NCBI GenBank assembly: GCA_965213845.1 | Contig: CBDCAI010000005.1 | Location: 919,144 to 983,143, forward strand | DNA length: 64,000 nucleotides | Source: JBBROS01 sp965213845 | GTDB lineage: Bacteria > Pseudomonadota > Alphaproteobacteria > Acetobacterales > Acetobacteraceae | Direction: 5' to 3' | Shown here: one piece after another, positions 23,718 through 31,598 of the stretch | Layout of the letters: each line of letters starts with the position of its first letter | Position numbering within the stretch: position 1 is the first letter of the stretch | Program-made: the position numbers and the translations under genes | Notes under the pieces: model-generated | The model's input: the letters and a program-made list of their open reading frames with translations, nothing else | The model's database searches: none | Told to the model about the DNA's origin: nothing

Positions 23718-25535
23718 TCAGGGCGCGACGGCATAGAGCACGTAGCCGCCGGGCCCGGCATCGGCGAGGCGGTGCAGCCAGGCGGGCGGGTCGTCGGCGA
23801 TCAGGCGGTCCAGCAGGGTGGTCTTCGGCAGGTCGTCGAAGACGGAGGGCCGGGGCTCGTGCGGGCAGCCCAGCACGAGGGTGGCGCCGGTGGCCCGCAT
23901 GGCCGCGTCGGGCGCGGGGCCCGGAACGGCGCGCCAGGCGGCACGCAGCCGGATCGTGGCCTGCGGGTTGCGGTGGTAGAGCGAGCCGACGGTCAGGGCG
24001 CGCGTGCCATACAGCAGCTCGGGCGACTGGTTGACGCCGCTGAGCACGACCTCGCCCGGGTGGCTGGCCAGCAGCGCGATGGCGCCGGCGATCTTGCAGG
24101 GCATGTCGATCGGGCGGCGCGGCCCGGCCTCGGCCGCCAGCGGCGCCAGGATGGGCCCCGCGACCAGGCCGACGATGACGGCGCTGCGGGCGAGGGAGCG
24201 GATGGCCGGGGCGACGATGCCGGCGCTGATGGCCGAGAGCACAACCGGCAGCAGCACCGCACCGGCCGAGGCGGGATAGACGGTGAACCGGACGTGCTGG
24301 GCGGCGAGCCAGACCAGAGCGAGGCTGGCGGCGGCGGCATAAAGCAGCGGGATCTGCACCACCGGCGTGGCGCGGTGCCGCCAGGCGAAGGCGGTCAATG
24401 CCGCCCCGGCGAACACGCCGCCGAGCAGGCACTGGAAGACTTCGTCGAGCCCGGTGACCGGTTGCATCTCCTTGATGCCCTTGAAGAAGGCGTGGGCCTC
24501 CTCGGCGGTCATCAGCCCGTTCGTGCCCAGCATGAACTGCGGGAATGCGGCCAGCCACAGCAGGGCCAGGGCACCACCGCACACCAAGGGCGGGACACGG
24601 CGGGCCGTGATGCGGGCCACCCCGGCGGTCGCCGCAGCACCCAGCGCCAGGAGCACGAAGGGCAGCGAGATCCGGTCGGGCTCGACGGCCATCCAGCCGG
24701 ACGCCGGGGGATCGGCGGCCCAGGCGAGCGTGACGACGGCGGCGAAGGTGCAGCTGCAGGCGAGCAGGGCCTGGAGCAGACGGGGCCGGGTCAGGTGAGC
24801 CGTGGAGGAGGGGGTGGAGAGGGACGGGCAGGTCGGCAGGGCGAACCAGGTGGCCCAGAGCGCACCGACGGCGAGCAGGGCGAAGGGCAGGGCTTCGGGG
24901 CTGAACCAGAGGCCGGTGGCCGTCCAGGCGCCCAGGGACATGCCGCCGCTTGCCATGCCCGATGCGTCGGCGGCGCGGCCCGCGGCCCGGCGGAGCAGCC
25001 GCAGGGCCCAGCCGGCGGCCATGACGGGGACCAGCGCCAGCATGACGTGGTGATGCACGACCCCCAGCATGCCGTAGCCGCCCAGGACCGGGGCCACGCC
25101 GGCAGCGAAGGCCCCCATCCACAACCACCCGCGGGAGGCGACGGGGGCGGCCGCCCAGGCCACCGCGATCCCCAGCCCGGCCATGGCCAGCGGGCCCGAG
25201 GCCATGCCGGCCAGATGCAGTGCCGTGGGCCAGCCGAGCAGCCCCGACAAGGGGGCGGCCAGCAGCAGCAGCAGGCTGTCCAGCAGGTGCGACCAGGGCA
25301 GCAGGTTCCCGGCCCCCGAGGCGTCGCGCATCACCGCATGGAGCGGCGTGCCGGATGCGACGATGTCGTTGAGCCGCACCAGGCGCATGGCGCTGTCCGG
25401 GTTGAGCAGGCCGCCGGACCAGAGGTTTTCGTTCAGCCGCAACCCCATCAGCGCGCCCGGCACGGCGGCGGCCAGGGCTGCGGCAACGATGGTCGGGCGA
25501 TCGAGCGGGGGAACGGCGTCGGTGTCGGGGGTCAT
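23718..25535 (-). CDS. GT-C-fold integral membrane protein, STT3-like (putative oligosaccharyl/glycosyltransferase)
   Basis: A 605-residue protein with about ten to twelve hydrophobic segments in the first 440 residues and a soluble C-terminal domain of about 140 residues. LLNPDSAMRLVRLND (about 43-57) in the first external loop matches the acidic DSxMRLVRxxD motif of STT3-like bacterial proteins, and YGMLGVVHHHVMLA (His 161-163) corresponds to the DHH-type motif, with Val in place of Asp. These features suggest a GT-C enzyme using a polyprenyl-linked sugar. It is the first gene of the leftward arm of the Tad locus and lies four bases from tadG, so pilin or pseudopilin glycosylation is a reasonable inference. 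No acceptor is proven. Confidence 0.6.
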   Translation of the reverse strand: MTPDTDAVPPLDRPTIVAAALAAAVPGALMGLRLNENLWSGGLLNPDSAMRLVRLNDIVASGTPLHAVMRDASGAGNLLPWSHLLDSLLLLLAAPLSGLLGWPTALHLAGMASGPLAMAGLGIAVAWAAAPVASRGWLWMGAFAAGVAPVLGGYGMLGVVHHHVMLALVPVMAAGWALRLLRRAAGRAADASGMASGGMSLGAWTATGLWFSPEALPFALLAVGALWATWFALPTCPSLSTPSSTAHLTRPRLLQALLACSCTFAAVVTLAWAADPPASGWMAVEPDRISLPFVLLALGAAATAGVARITARRVPPLVCGGALALLWLAAFPQFMLGTNGLMTAEEAHAFFKGIKEMQPVTGLDEVFQCLLGGVFAGAALTAFAWRHRATPVVQIPLLYAAAASLALVWLAAQHVRFTVYPASAGAVLLPVVLSAISAGIVAPAIRSLARSAVIVGLVAGPILAPLAAEAGPRRPIDMPCKIAGAIALLASHPGEVVLSGVNQSPELLYGTRALTVGSLYHRNPQATIRLRAAWRAVPGPAPDAAMRATGATLVLGCPHEPRPSVFDDLPKTTLLDRLIADDPPAWLHRLADAGPGGYVLYAVAP

Positions 25536-25594
25536 GCGGCCTGTCCGAAAAGATGCGCACGATCATGCCCCAGCGCGGCCACGGATTTCACTTC

Positions 25595-25620
25595 GGCCAA
25601 AAGGACTAGTCCTCCTGGCC
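25595..25620. promoter_or_regulatory. Palindrome in the divergent promoter region of the Tad locus
   Basis: GGACTAGTCC (25603-25612) is a perfect ten-base palindrome, enclosed by GGCCA and TGGCC arms that extend an imperfect dyad over 26 bases. It sits between the leftward GT-C/tadG operon and the rightward transglycosylase gene, where a shared operator would be expected. Confidence 0.4.
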
Positions 25621-25659
25621 GGCTCGTGCACGCGAGGAGGGGCCGGTTACAAGGGTGCC

Positions 25660-26424
25660 ATGGTCGAGACCCGCCTGCGTTCCCTGCTGTTGGCCGGTGC
25701 CCGTTGCCTGGGTCTGTCCCTGGGTCTGTCCCTGGGCCTGTCGTCCCCTGCGATGGCGCAGGAGGCGGCGCAGGCGTGCGAGTCGGCGGGCACGACGGCG
25801 GAACGGCGCTACGACCTGCCGGCCGGCCTGCTGCTGGCGATCGGGCGGATGGAGAGCGGGCGGCGCGATCCCGCGAGCGGCCGGTTCGCCGCCTGGCCCT
25901 GGACGACGAACGCGGAAGGCCGCGGCCACCTTTACGACAACCAGCCCGAGGCGCTCGAGGCGACCCGGGCGCTGCAGCGGTCGGGGGTGGCGTCCATCGA
26001 CGTGGGCTGCTTCCAGGTCAACCTGCTGCATCACCCCAACGCCTTCGCCTCGCTAGAGGAGGGATTCGACCCGGCGCGCAACGCGGACTACGCCGCGCGC
26101 TTCCTGCAGTCGTTGAAGGCCAGGACGGGCAGCTGGGAGGCGGCGGTCTCGGCCTACCATTCGGCAACGCCGGAGCGGGGCAACCCGTACCGGGACAAGG
26201 TCCTGGCCTTCTGGACGGGCGGCGGGGCCTTGCCGGCCGGCGTTGCCGCGCCAGCACTTGCGCCCGCCGCACCGGTGCCGTTCGTGCTGCGGGTCGTCAC
26301 CTGGTCGCCTTCCGTGGTGCCGATGGTGGCCCCTGGCGGGCGCGTGGCCGCTGGGGCGATGCGGGTCTGGACGCCGAGCTCGGCGGGACAGGGCGCCGCA
26401 GTCATCAAATTGGGCCGTTTCTGA
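25660..26424 (+). CDS. Lytic transglycosylase (SLT domain) of the Tad locus
   Basis: A 254-residue secreted protein. A signal peptide of about 33 residues ends at PAMAQ; its core is built from three copies of a LGLS repeat encoded by 12-base DNA units. The SLT domain follows: IGRMESGRRDP carries the catalytic Glu, then GCFQVNLLHHPNAF and SAYHSATPERGNPYRDKV are the substrate-groove motifs. It cleaves peptidoglycan glycan strands, probably to let the pilus machinery through the wall. The C-terminal 50 residues are Pro/Val/Ala-rich and unordered. It precedes the flp genes with 272 bases between. Confidence 0.82.
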   Translation: MVETRLRSLLLAGARCLGLSLGLSLGLSSPAMAQEAAQACESAGTTAERRYDLPAGLLLAIGRMESGRRDPASGRFAAWPWTTNAEGRGHLYDNQPEALEATRALQRSGVASIDVGCFQVNLLHHPNAFASLEEGFDPARNADYAARFLQSLKARTGSWEAAVSAYHSATPERGNPYRDKVLAFWTGGGALPAGVAAPALAPAAPVPFVLRVVTWSPSVVPMVAPGGRVAAGAMRVWTPSSAGQGAAVIKLGRF

Positions 26425-26696
26425 GCTCAATTCACGGCCACGTGAGTTTATTGGCCGCGCTTCGCACGAAAAATATGTTGCGGGATTGACGATCGTCAGG
26501 TGGCGAACTCAACGGATTCAGCAACCTAGCATTCCGCGACCCAGTGTGCAGAAACAAACTCCGACATTTCTCGTCCTTTTCAGATTAGCAAACGTCGGTC
26601 GGCTGCGAATACATTCCATCTGCACGCAGTCGGCGGGTCGATCAAGTAACGGCCCCCAGCGATCGTGTCGTGGAACTGATTAGAAGGAACCAACAC
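26425..26696 (+). promoter_or_regulatory. Leader/promoter region of the flp-cpa operon
   Basis: This 272-base gap is clearly less GC-rich than its surroundings, as expected for a strong promoter. It contains a perfect ten-base palindrome, GACGATCGTC, at 26488-26497. An AGAAGGA ribosome site at 26682-26688 serves the first flp gene. I could not assign -35 and -10 boxes with confidence, and no open frame here looks coding. Confidence 0.45.
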
Positions 26697-26873
26697 ATGT
26701 ACGCATACATCAAGACCTGGCTCGAGCTGAAGACCGACAAGCGCGCCGTGACGGCCCTGGAGTATGGCCTGATCGCCGCCGTCGTCGTGGTGACCGGCCT
26801 CGCGACGTTCAGCGGCATCGGCACGAACCTCGCGTCCAAGTTCACCAAGATCTCGACGAATCTCGGCAGCTAA
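26697..26873 (+). CDS. flp: Flp family type IVb pilin (first copy)
   Basis: A 58-residue prepilin. A short basic leader ends in KRAVTALEYGLIAAVVVVTG: cleavage is expected around the Ala/Thr before LEYG, with the conserved Glu-Tyr at +5/+6 of Flp pilins, then a hydrophobic helix and a short tail. The prepilin peptidase encoded downstream would process it. An AGAAGGA site lies nine bases before the ATG. Residues 22-52 are almost identical to those of the second flp gene, indicating a recent duplication. Confidence 0.9.
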   Translation: MYAYIKTWLELKTDKRAVTALEYGLIAAVVVVTGLATFSGIGTNLASKFTKISTNLGS

Positions 26874-26885
26874 CGCGTGACCGAA

Positions 26886-26925
26886 CCTCTCAGCCGGCCA
26901 CTTGGATTGCCGGCCGGCTGGGAGG
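26886..26925. terminator. Long hairpin between the two flp genes
   Basis: A 14-base-pair stem (26886-26899 with 26912-26925, one G-T pair) encloses a 12-base loop. There is no T-run. It probably acts as a partial terminator or a 3' stabiliser that lets the first flp gene be expressed at a much higher level than the assembly genes downstream. Confidence 0.6.
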
Positions 26926-26977
26926 GTCGAGCGTGCCGAGACCTTGTCATGACCTGATCCGTTCGGAGCGCCCCACC

Positions 26978-27160
26978 ATGTCGAACCTGCTTTCCCTCTT
27001 CCAAGTCTTCAGGCGCGACCGCCGCGCCGTCACGGCCCTCGAATACGGGCTGATCGCCGCCGTGGTCGTCGTCACGGGCCTGGCCACCTTCAGCGTGATC
27101 GGCGACGATCTCGCCAGCAAGTTCTCCACCGTCTCCAACTCCGTCGCCGACGGCGAGTAG
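26978..27160 (+). CDS. flp: Flp family type IVb pilin (second copy)
   Basis: A 60-residue prepilin. The leader ends in RRDRRAVTALEYGLIAA and shares the 25-residue processing site and hydrophobic helix with the first copy; the N-terminal leader and acidic tail (VSNSVADGE) differ. It could be a minor pilin or an alternative subunit. ATG at 26978 is chosen because CGGAG lies nine bases upstream and the longer reading frame to 26933 lacks a site. The stop is followed within 20 bases by cpaA. Confidence 0.88.
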   Translation: MSNLLSLFQVFRRDRRAVTALEYGLIAAVVVVTGLATFSVIGDDLASKFSTVSNSVADGE

Positions 27161-27177
27161 CGGAGATGGGCGGCGCC

Positions 27178-27714
27178 ATGATGGACGTCGTTCCTGCCGC
27201 GGCGCTTGGAAGCGGCCTTCTCGTCCTGCTGGGCGCCGCGTTGCATGACGTGGCCGCCCGCACGGTCCCGAACCGGGCCTGCCTGCTGATTGCCGCGGCC
27301 GGGTTGGTCGTCCAGGCCGTCCAGGGCTCGCTGCTGGTATCAATCCCTGCCGCCCTTGCCGTGTTCGTCGTGGCCGCCCTGTGCTGGCGCCGCGGCTGGA
27401 TGGGCGGGGGTGACGTGAAGCTGTTCGGCGCCGTCTCGTTGCTGATCCCGCCCGAAGGCATCCTGGCCATGCTGTGCGCGACCGCGCTGGCGGGCGGTGG
27501 CCTTGCCGTCGTCTACCTGGTCGGCCGACGGTACGGCCGCGGGCGGAGCCGATCGGGCCTCATGCCCGCCTTAGGTCGAAGTCGGCCTGCGACGGTCCTG
27601 CGGCGCGTGATGCGCGCCGAAGGCTGGCGCCTGCGCCGCGGCGGCCCGATGCCCTACGCCGTGGCGATCGCCTGCGGCACTTTCTACGTTCTGTCCCATG
27701 GAGGACTCTCATGA
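27178..27714 (+). CDS. cpaA: Prepilin peptidase CpaA/TadV (A24 family)
   Basis: A protein of about 178 residues with roughly five or six membrane helices. The two catalytic aspartates are visible: one in ALHDVAARTVPN and the other in the GxGD motif MGGGDVKLFGA. It cleaves the leader of Flp and TadE-type prepilins at the inner membrane. The C-terminal part is longer and more basic than in the shortest CpaA proteins. In-frame ATGs occur at 27166, 27178 and 27181; the first has a GGAG immediately against it and is unlikely. The stop overlaps cpaB by four bases. Confidence 0.87.
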   Translation: MMDVVPAAALGSGLLVLLGAALHDVAARTVPNRACLLIAAAGLVVQAVQGSLLVSIPAALAVFVVAALCWRRGWMGGGDVKLFGAVSLLIPPEGILAMLCATALAGGGLAVVYLVGRRYGRGRSRSGLMPALGRSRPATVLRRVMRAEGWRLRRGGPMPYAVAIACGTFYVLSHGGLS

Positions 27715-28541
27715 TCCTACGCGTTGCATTGCTCGGCCTTATCGCTTGCGGGCTGGCCGGATTCGGCACGATCGTGTGGATGGTGATGCCGCACGGCGAC
27801 GTGGCCATGGCCGCGTCCGCGCCCGTCGAGAAGCTGAAGGTCCTGATCGTCGCCAAGCCCCTCCGTGCGGGCGCGCTGCTCAAGACCGACGACGTCGCCT
27901 CCAAGGAAGTGGACGTGGACAAGCTCCCCGAGGGCTACATCGCCGACGAGACGAACGCCCGCCGCGGCATCATGGGCGGCATGATCCGCCGCACGATGGT
28001 GCCGGGCGACGTTATCTCCACCGCCGAGGTCCTGCGCCCCGGCGACCATGGCTTCCTGGCCGCGGTGCTGCGCCCCGGCTTCCGCGCCGTCACGGTGGCG
28101 GTGGACGCGATCAGCGGGACGGCCGGGCTGATCTGGCCCGGCGACCACGTGGACCTGATCCTGACGCAGCAGATGGACGAGAGCATGGCGACGACCCCCG
28201 GCCGCAAGATCGCCGCCGAGACGGTGCAGCGCGACGTCCGCGTGATCGCGATCGACCAGCAGCTCGTGCAGGGCGCGACCGGACTTGCGGACTCCATGCA
28301 GGCCCGCACCATCACGCTGGAGGTCTCGTCCACCAACGCCGAGCAGGTCCAGGTGGCGACCCGGCTGGGCCGCCTGTCGCTGGCGGTGCGGTCGGCCGAG
28401 CGCGGGCCGAGCGAGGACAAGGACGGCACGACCTGGGCCGGGGACGTCAGCGGCGCGCTGGCCAACCACGCGACCAAGCCGGTCGGCTCCTCCATGAAGG
28501 TCTTCGCCGGCAGCGGCGAGAGCAAGGAGTTCAAGTTCTGA
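27711..28541 (+). CDS. cpaB: Flp pilus assembly protein CpaB/RcpC (SAF domain)
   Basis: A 276-residue protein with one N-terminal transmembrane helix (about 3-24), then an SAF domain (LIVAKPLRAGALLKTDDV ... MVPGDVISTAEVL) and the RcpC/CpaB core (FRAVTVAVDAISGTAGLIWP, GDHVDLIL). It is periplasmic and is thought to support the secretin, possibly by binding peptidoglycan. GGAGGA lies just before the ATG, which overlaps the cpaA stop. Confidence 0.88.
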   Translation: MILRVALLGLIACGLAGFGTIVWMVMPHGDVAMAASAPVEKLKVLIVAKPLRAGALLKTDDVASKEVDVDKLPEGYIADETNARRGIMGGMIRRTMVPGDVISTAEVLRPGDHGFLAAVLRPGFRAVTVAVDAISGTAGLIWPGDHVDLILTQQMDESMATTPGRKIAAETVQRDVRVIAIDQQLVQGATGLADSMQARTITLEVSSTNAEQVQVATRLGRLSLAVRSAERGPSEDKDGTTWAGDVSGALANHATKPVGSSMKVFAGSGESKEFKF

Positions 28542-30022
28542 TGGAACTGAACCACACCTCCCCTGCGACATATCCGCCCTTCGCGGCTCGCTCCGCCTGG
28601 TCGCCGCCGGCCCTGGCCCGCCTGTGGCCCGCCTTCGGCCTGGTCGCGCTGCTCGGCACGCCCGTCCATGCGCAGGGGCTCCGCAAGGCACCGGTGCTGC
28701 AGCCGGTCGTCGAGCAGTCGGGCAACCGGCAGACGATCTCGCTCGAATCGGGCAACGGCCGGGTGATCGCCCTGCCGGGCCCGGCCACCAACGTCTTCGT
28801 GGCCGACCCGCGGGTGGCCGAGGTGCGGCCGGCCAGCACGAACAGCCTGTTCGTGTTCGGCGTGGGGGCCGGGCGCACGACGATCGCCGCCATGGACAAC
28901 GAGGGGCGCGCGGTGGCGCAGTTCGAGGTGACGGTGCGGCCCAGCACCTTCGTCGCCGCCGAGGCCGAGGCGATGGTGGCACGGCTGGTGCCGAACGGCC
29001 GGATCAAGGTGACGCCGCAGGCGCGCGGCATGATCCTGACGGGCTCGGTCGCGTCGCCGGCCGAGGCGGCGCGGGCGGTGGCGATCCTGAAGGGCTACAT
29101 CCCCGAGGGGCAGTCGGTCGAGAACCAGCTGAGCGTGCAGGCCTCGATCCAGGTGAACATGCGCGTCCGCGTGGTGGAGATGCAGCGCAGCGTGACGCGG
29201 GCGCTGGGGATCGACTGGCAGGCGATGGGGTCCGTCGGGCGGTTCGCGCTCAACTTCGGGTCCACCACCGGGCTCGGCGGTCTGGCGAGTGCCGCGGCCG
29301 GGGCGCTCAAGGTGGGCACCAAGGACGCCAACGCCCTGATCGACGCGCTGGCGCAGGACAACCTGGTGCGCGTGCTGGCGGAGCCGAACCTGACGGTGAT
29401 GAGCGGGCAGCCCGGCAGCTTCCTGGCTGGCGGCGAGTTCCCGGTCCCGGTGGCGCAGAGCCCGGCGACGGCGGGTGCCGGGTCCACCATCACGGTCACG
29501 TTCAAGAAGTACGGCGTGAGCCTCGACGTGGTGCCGACGGTTCTGACGGACGGGCGCATCAACCTGCACATCGCGCCCGAGGTCAGCCAGCTGACGACGA
29601 CGGGTGCGGTGACGCTGTCGTCGGGCAGCGCAGGCGGGACGGCGCTGTCGATCCCGGGGGTTGCGGTGCGCCGGGCTGAGACGTCGGTGGAGCTGGGCAG
29701 CGGGCAGAGCTTCGCGATCGCCGGGCTGCTGCAGGACACGGTGACGCAGAACACCAGCGGGCTGGCGTTCCTGGGCGACCTGCCGGTGCTGGGCCCGCTG
29801 TTCCGGTCGTCGAGCTTCCAGAAGCAGGAGACGGAGCTGGTGATCATCGTGACCCCCTACATCGTCCGCCCGGTGGACGACCCGGCGCTGCTGCATACGG
29901 CGGAGGACCGGTTCAAGGCGCCGAACGACCTCGAGCGCATCCTGCTGCTGCGCCAGGTGGGCGCGTCCAACGCTGCCGTGCCGGGCCGGATCCCGGGCGC
30001 GGCCGGGTTCATCGTGCAATGA
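28541..30022 (+). CDS. cpaC: Flp pilus secretin CpaC/RcpA
   Basis: A 493-residue outer-membrane secretin. A long signal sequence ends at PVHAQ (about residue 45). It is followed by the N-terminal pilus-formation domain (NVFVADPRVAEVRPAS, VFGVGAGRTTIAAMD), a BON-like segment, and the secretin domain from about residue 250 (VRVLAEPNLTVMSGQPGSF, GEFPVPV) to GLAFLGDLPVLGPLFRSSSF and ELVIIVTPYIV. It forms the gated ring through which the pilus exits. The ATG overlaps the cpaB stop by one base. Confidence 0.92.
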   Translation: MELNHTSPATYPPFAARSAWSPPALARLWPAFGLVALLGTPVHAQGLRKAPVLQPVVEQSGNRQTISLESGNGRVIALPGPATNVFVADPRVAEVRPASTNSLFVFGVGAGRTTIAAMDNEGRAVAQFEVTVRPSTFVAAEAEAMVARLVPNGRIKVTPQARGMILTGSVASPAEAARAVAILKGYIPEGQSVENQLSVQASIQVNMRVRVVEMQRSVTRALGIDWQAMGSVGRFALNFGSTTGLGGLASAAAGALKVGTKDANALIDALAQDNLVRVLAEPNLTVMSGQPGSFLAGGEFPVPVAQSPATAGAGSTITVTFKKYGVSLDVVPTVLTDGRINLHIAPEVSQLTTTGAVTLSSGSAGGTALSIPGVAVRRAETSVELGSGQSFAIAGLLQDTVTQNTSGLAFLGDLPVLGPLFRSSSFQKQETELVIIVTPYIVRPVDDPALLHTAEDRFKAPNDLERILLLRQVGASNAAVPGRIPGAAGFIVQ

Positions 30023-30033
30023 GCGGGGGCGCC

Positions 30034-30345
30034 ATGAACAGAAGTGTGATGGGCGGCACGGCGTTGATCTCGGCGCTGCTGCTGGCCGGGTGCGCGGATA
30101 CGGACCCGTATCGCCGCGCCGGGCAGTGGCAGCCGACCGGAGCCAATTCGCTGAACCTTGCCGCCATGGTCGTCAATCCGCGTGACCTGATCCGCGGCCA
30201 CGGCGACCGCGCCAGCGACGGCAGCGAGTCTGTGGCCGGCGTGACCCGGCTGTGGTCCGGAAGAGTGACGCCGCTGCCCGGGGGCTCGTCGTTGTCGGCG
30301 CCCGCCGGGCCTGCGTCCCTGGCGCCGCCCACGGGTGCGCCATGA
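30034..30345 (+). CDS. cpaD: Short CpaD-like pilus assembly lipoprotein
   Basis: A 103-residue lipoprotein. The signal and lipobox LLLAGC are at residues 10-20 or so. The mature part is short: GANSLNLAAMVVNPRDLIRG and VTRLWSGRVTPLP match the C-terminal half of CpaD, but the usual N-terminal half is absent and the normal Cys-Ala before the NLAAMV motif reads Gly-Ala. CpaD is the outer-membrane pilotin-like partner of CpaC. ATG at 30019 overlaps the cpaC stop and would add five residues; 30034 has a purine-rich GGGGG upstream. The stop overlaps cpaE by four bases. Confidence 0.75.
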   Translation: MNRSVMGGTALISALLLAGCADTDPYRRAGQWQPTGANSLNLAAMVVNPRDLIRGHGDRASDGSESVAGVTRLWSGRVTPLPGGSSLSAPAGPASLAPPTGAP

Positions 30346-31598
30346 CGCCGCTCGACGAGACCGCGGGCGGCGGCGCGCTGCTGGACGAAGCGCGGCCCGA
30401 GCGTGCGACCTGCCTGTCGTTCGTCGTGGATGCCGGGACGGAGGCGGCGATCCAGGAGGGCCTGGGCGAGCTGATGCCGGGCGGGATCGAAACCCGGCGC
30501 GGCGGCGTGCGGGCCGCCATCGCCGCGATGCAGAAGGGTTCGACGCCCCGGGTGCTGATCGTGGACCTGGGGGGCGAGGAGTCGCCGCTCTCGGCGCTGG
30601 AGGAGCTGTCGGACGTCGTCGAGCCGCATGTGTGCGTGCTGGTGGTGGGCGACCTGACGGGGCTCGACTTCTATCGCGAGGTGACGCGCGGCGTGGGTGC
30701 GATGGAGTATCTGGCCAAGCCGCTGTCGCGGGAGATCGTGGCCCGGCATTTCGGGCCCCTGGCGCAGGGCCGTGCGCCCACCGGCGAGGCCGCGCTGGGC
30801 GGGCGGCTGTTGACGGTGACGGGCGTGCGGGGCGGGGTCGGTGCGAGCACGATCGCGGTCAACCTCGCCTGGTACTTCGGCGTGACGGCCCGGCGGCACA
30901 CGGTGCTGCTGGACACGGACCTGCACTTCGGCACCACCTCGTTCCTGCTCAACGTGCCGCCCGGGCGGGGGCTCAGCGCCGTGCTGCAGACGCCGGAGCG
31001 CATCGACACGCTGCTGGCCGAGCGCGCGGCCCAGCCGGTGACGGAGCGGTTGCACGTCCTGGCGACGCAGGAGCCGCTGCACGAGGTGCAGGATCCCGTG
31101 CCGCAGGTGGCCGAGACGCTGATGACGGCGCTGCGCCGGCGCTACAACTTCGTGGTAGCGGACGTGCCGTACCGGCCGATGGCGCTGAACCGCGATCTGA
31201 TGGATCTGGCGCACCGGCGGGTGCTGGTGATGGAGCCGACGCTGGCGGCGGTGCGCGACGCGATCCGTCTGATGGCGATGAAGCCCGGACCGCACCAGAA
31301 GAGCCGGCCCATCCTGGTGCTGAACCGGCAGGGGCTGCCGGGCGGGCTGAACCGCCGGCAGTTCGAGGATGCGCTGAAGTCCAAGGTGGACATCATCATC
31401 CCCGACCTGCCCAAGCAGGTGGGCCACGCGGCGACGCTGGGCAAGCCGGCCTGCACCGTCCAGGGCCCGTTCCAGCAGGCGATCAAGGACCTCGGCAACC
31501 TGGTGGCCGCCAGCCGGCTGCTGGATGCGGCGGAGGCCGACGTGCAGGCGGGCGGCAAGAAGAAAGGCGGCCTGGCCCGGCTGTTCGGCCGCAAATGA
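30342..31598 (+). CDS. cpaE: Pilus assembly ATPase CpaE/TadZ
   Basis: A 418-residue MinD/ParA-like protein that places the pilus machine. The N-terminal third is a receiver-like domain (LIVDLGGEESPLSALEEL). The P-loop is the deviant RGGVGASTIAVNLAW, lacking both lysines of a normal MinD Walker A as is common in CpaE; the switch regions are LLDTDLHFGTTSF and VVADVPYRP. The basic C-terminus KKKGGLARLFGRK may bind membrane. It overlaps both neighbours by four bases. Confidence 0.9.
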   Translation: MTPLDETAGGGALLDEARPERATCLSFVVDAGTEAAIQEGLGELMPGGIETRRGGVRAAIAAMQKGSTPRVLIVDLGGEESPLSALEELSDVVEPHVCVLVVGDLTGLDFYREVTRGVGAMEYLAKPLSREIVARHFGPLAQGRAPTGEAALGGRLLTVTGVRGGVGASTIAVNLAWYFGVTARRHTVLLDTDLHFGTTSFLLNVPPGRGLSAVLQTPERIDTLLAERAAQPVTERLHVLATQEPLHEVQDPVPQVAETLMTALRRRYNFVVADVPYRPMALNRDLMDLAHRRVLVMEPTLAAVRDAIRLMAMKPGPHQKSRPILVLNRQGLPGGLNRRQFEDALKSKVDIIIPDLPKQVGHAATLGKPACTVQGPFQQAIKDLGNLVAASRLLDAAEADVQAGGKKKGGLARLFGRK

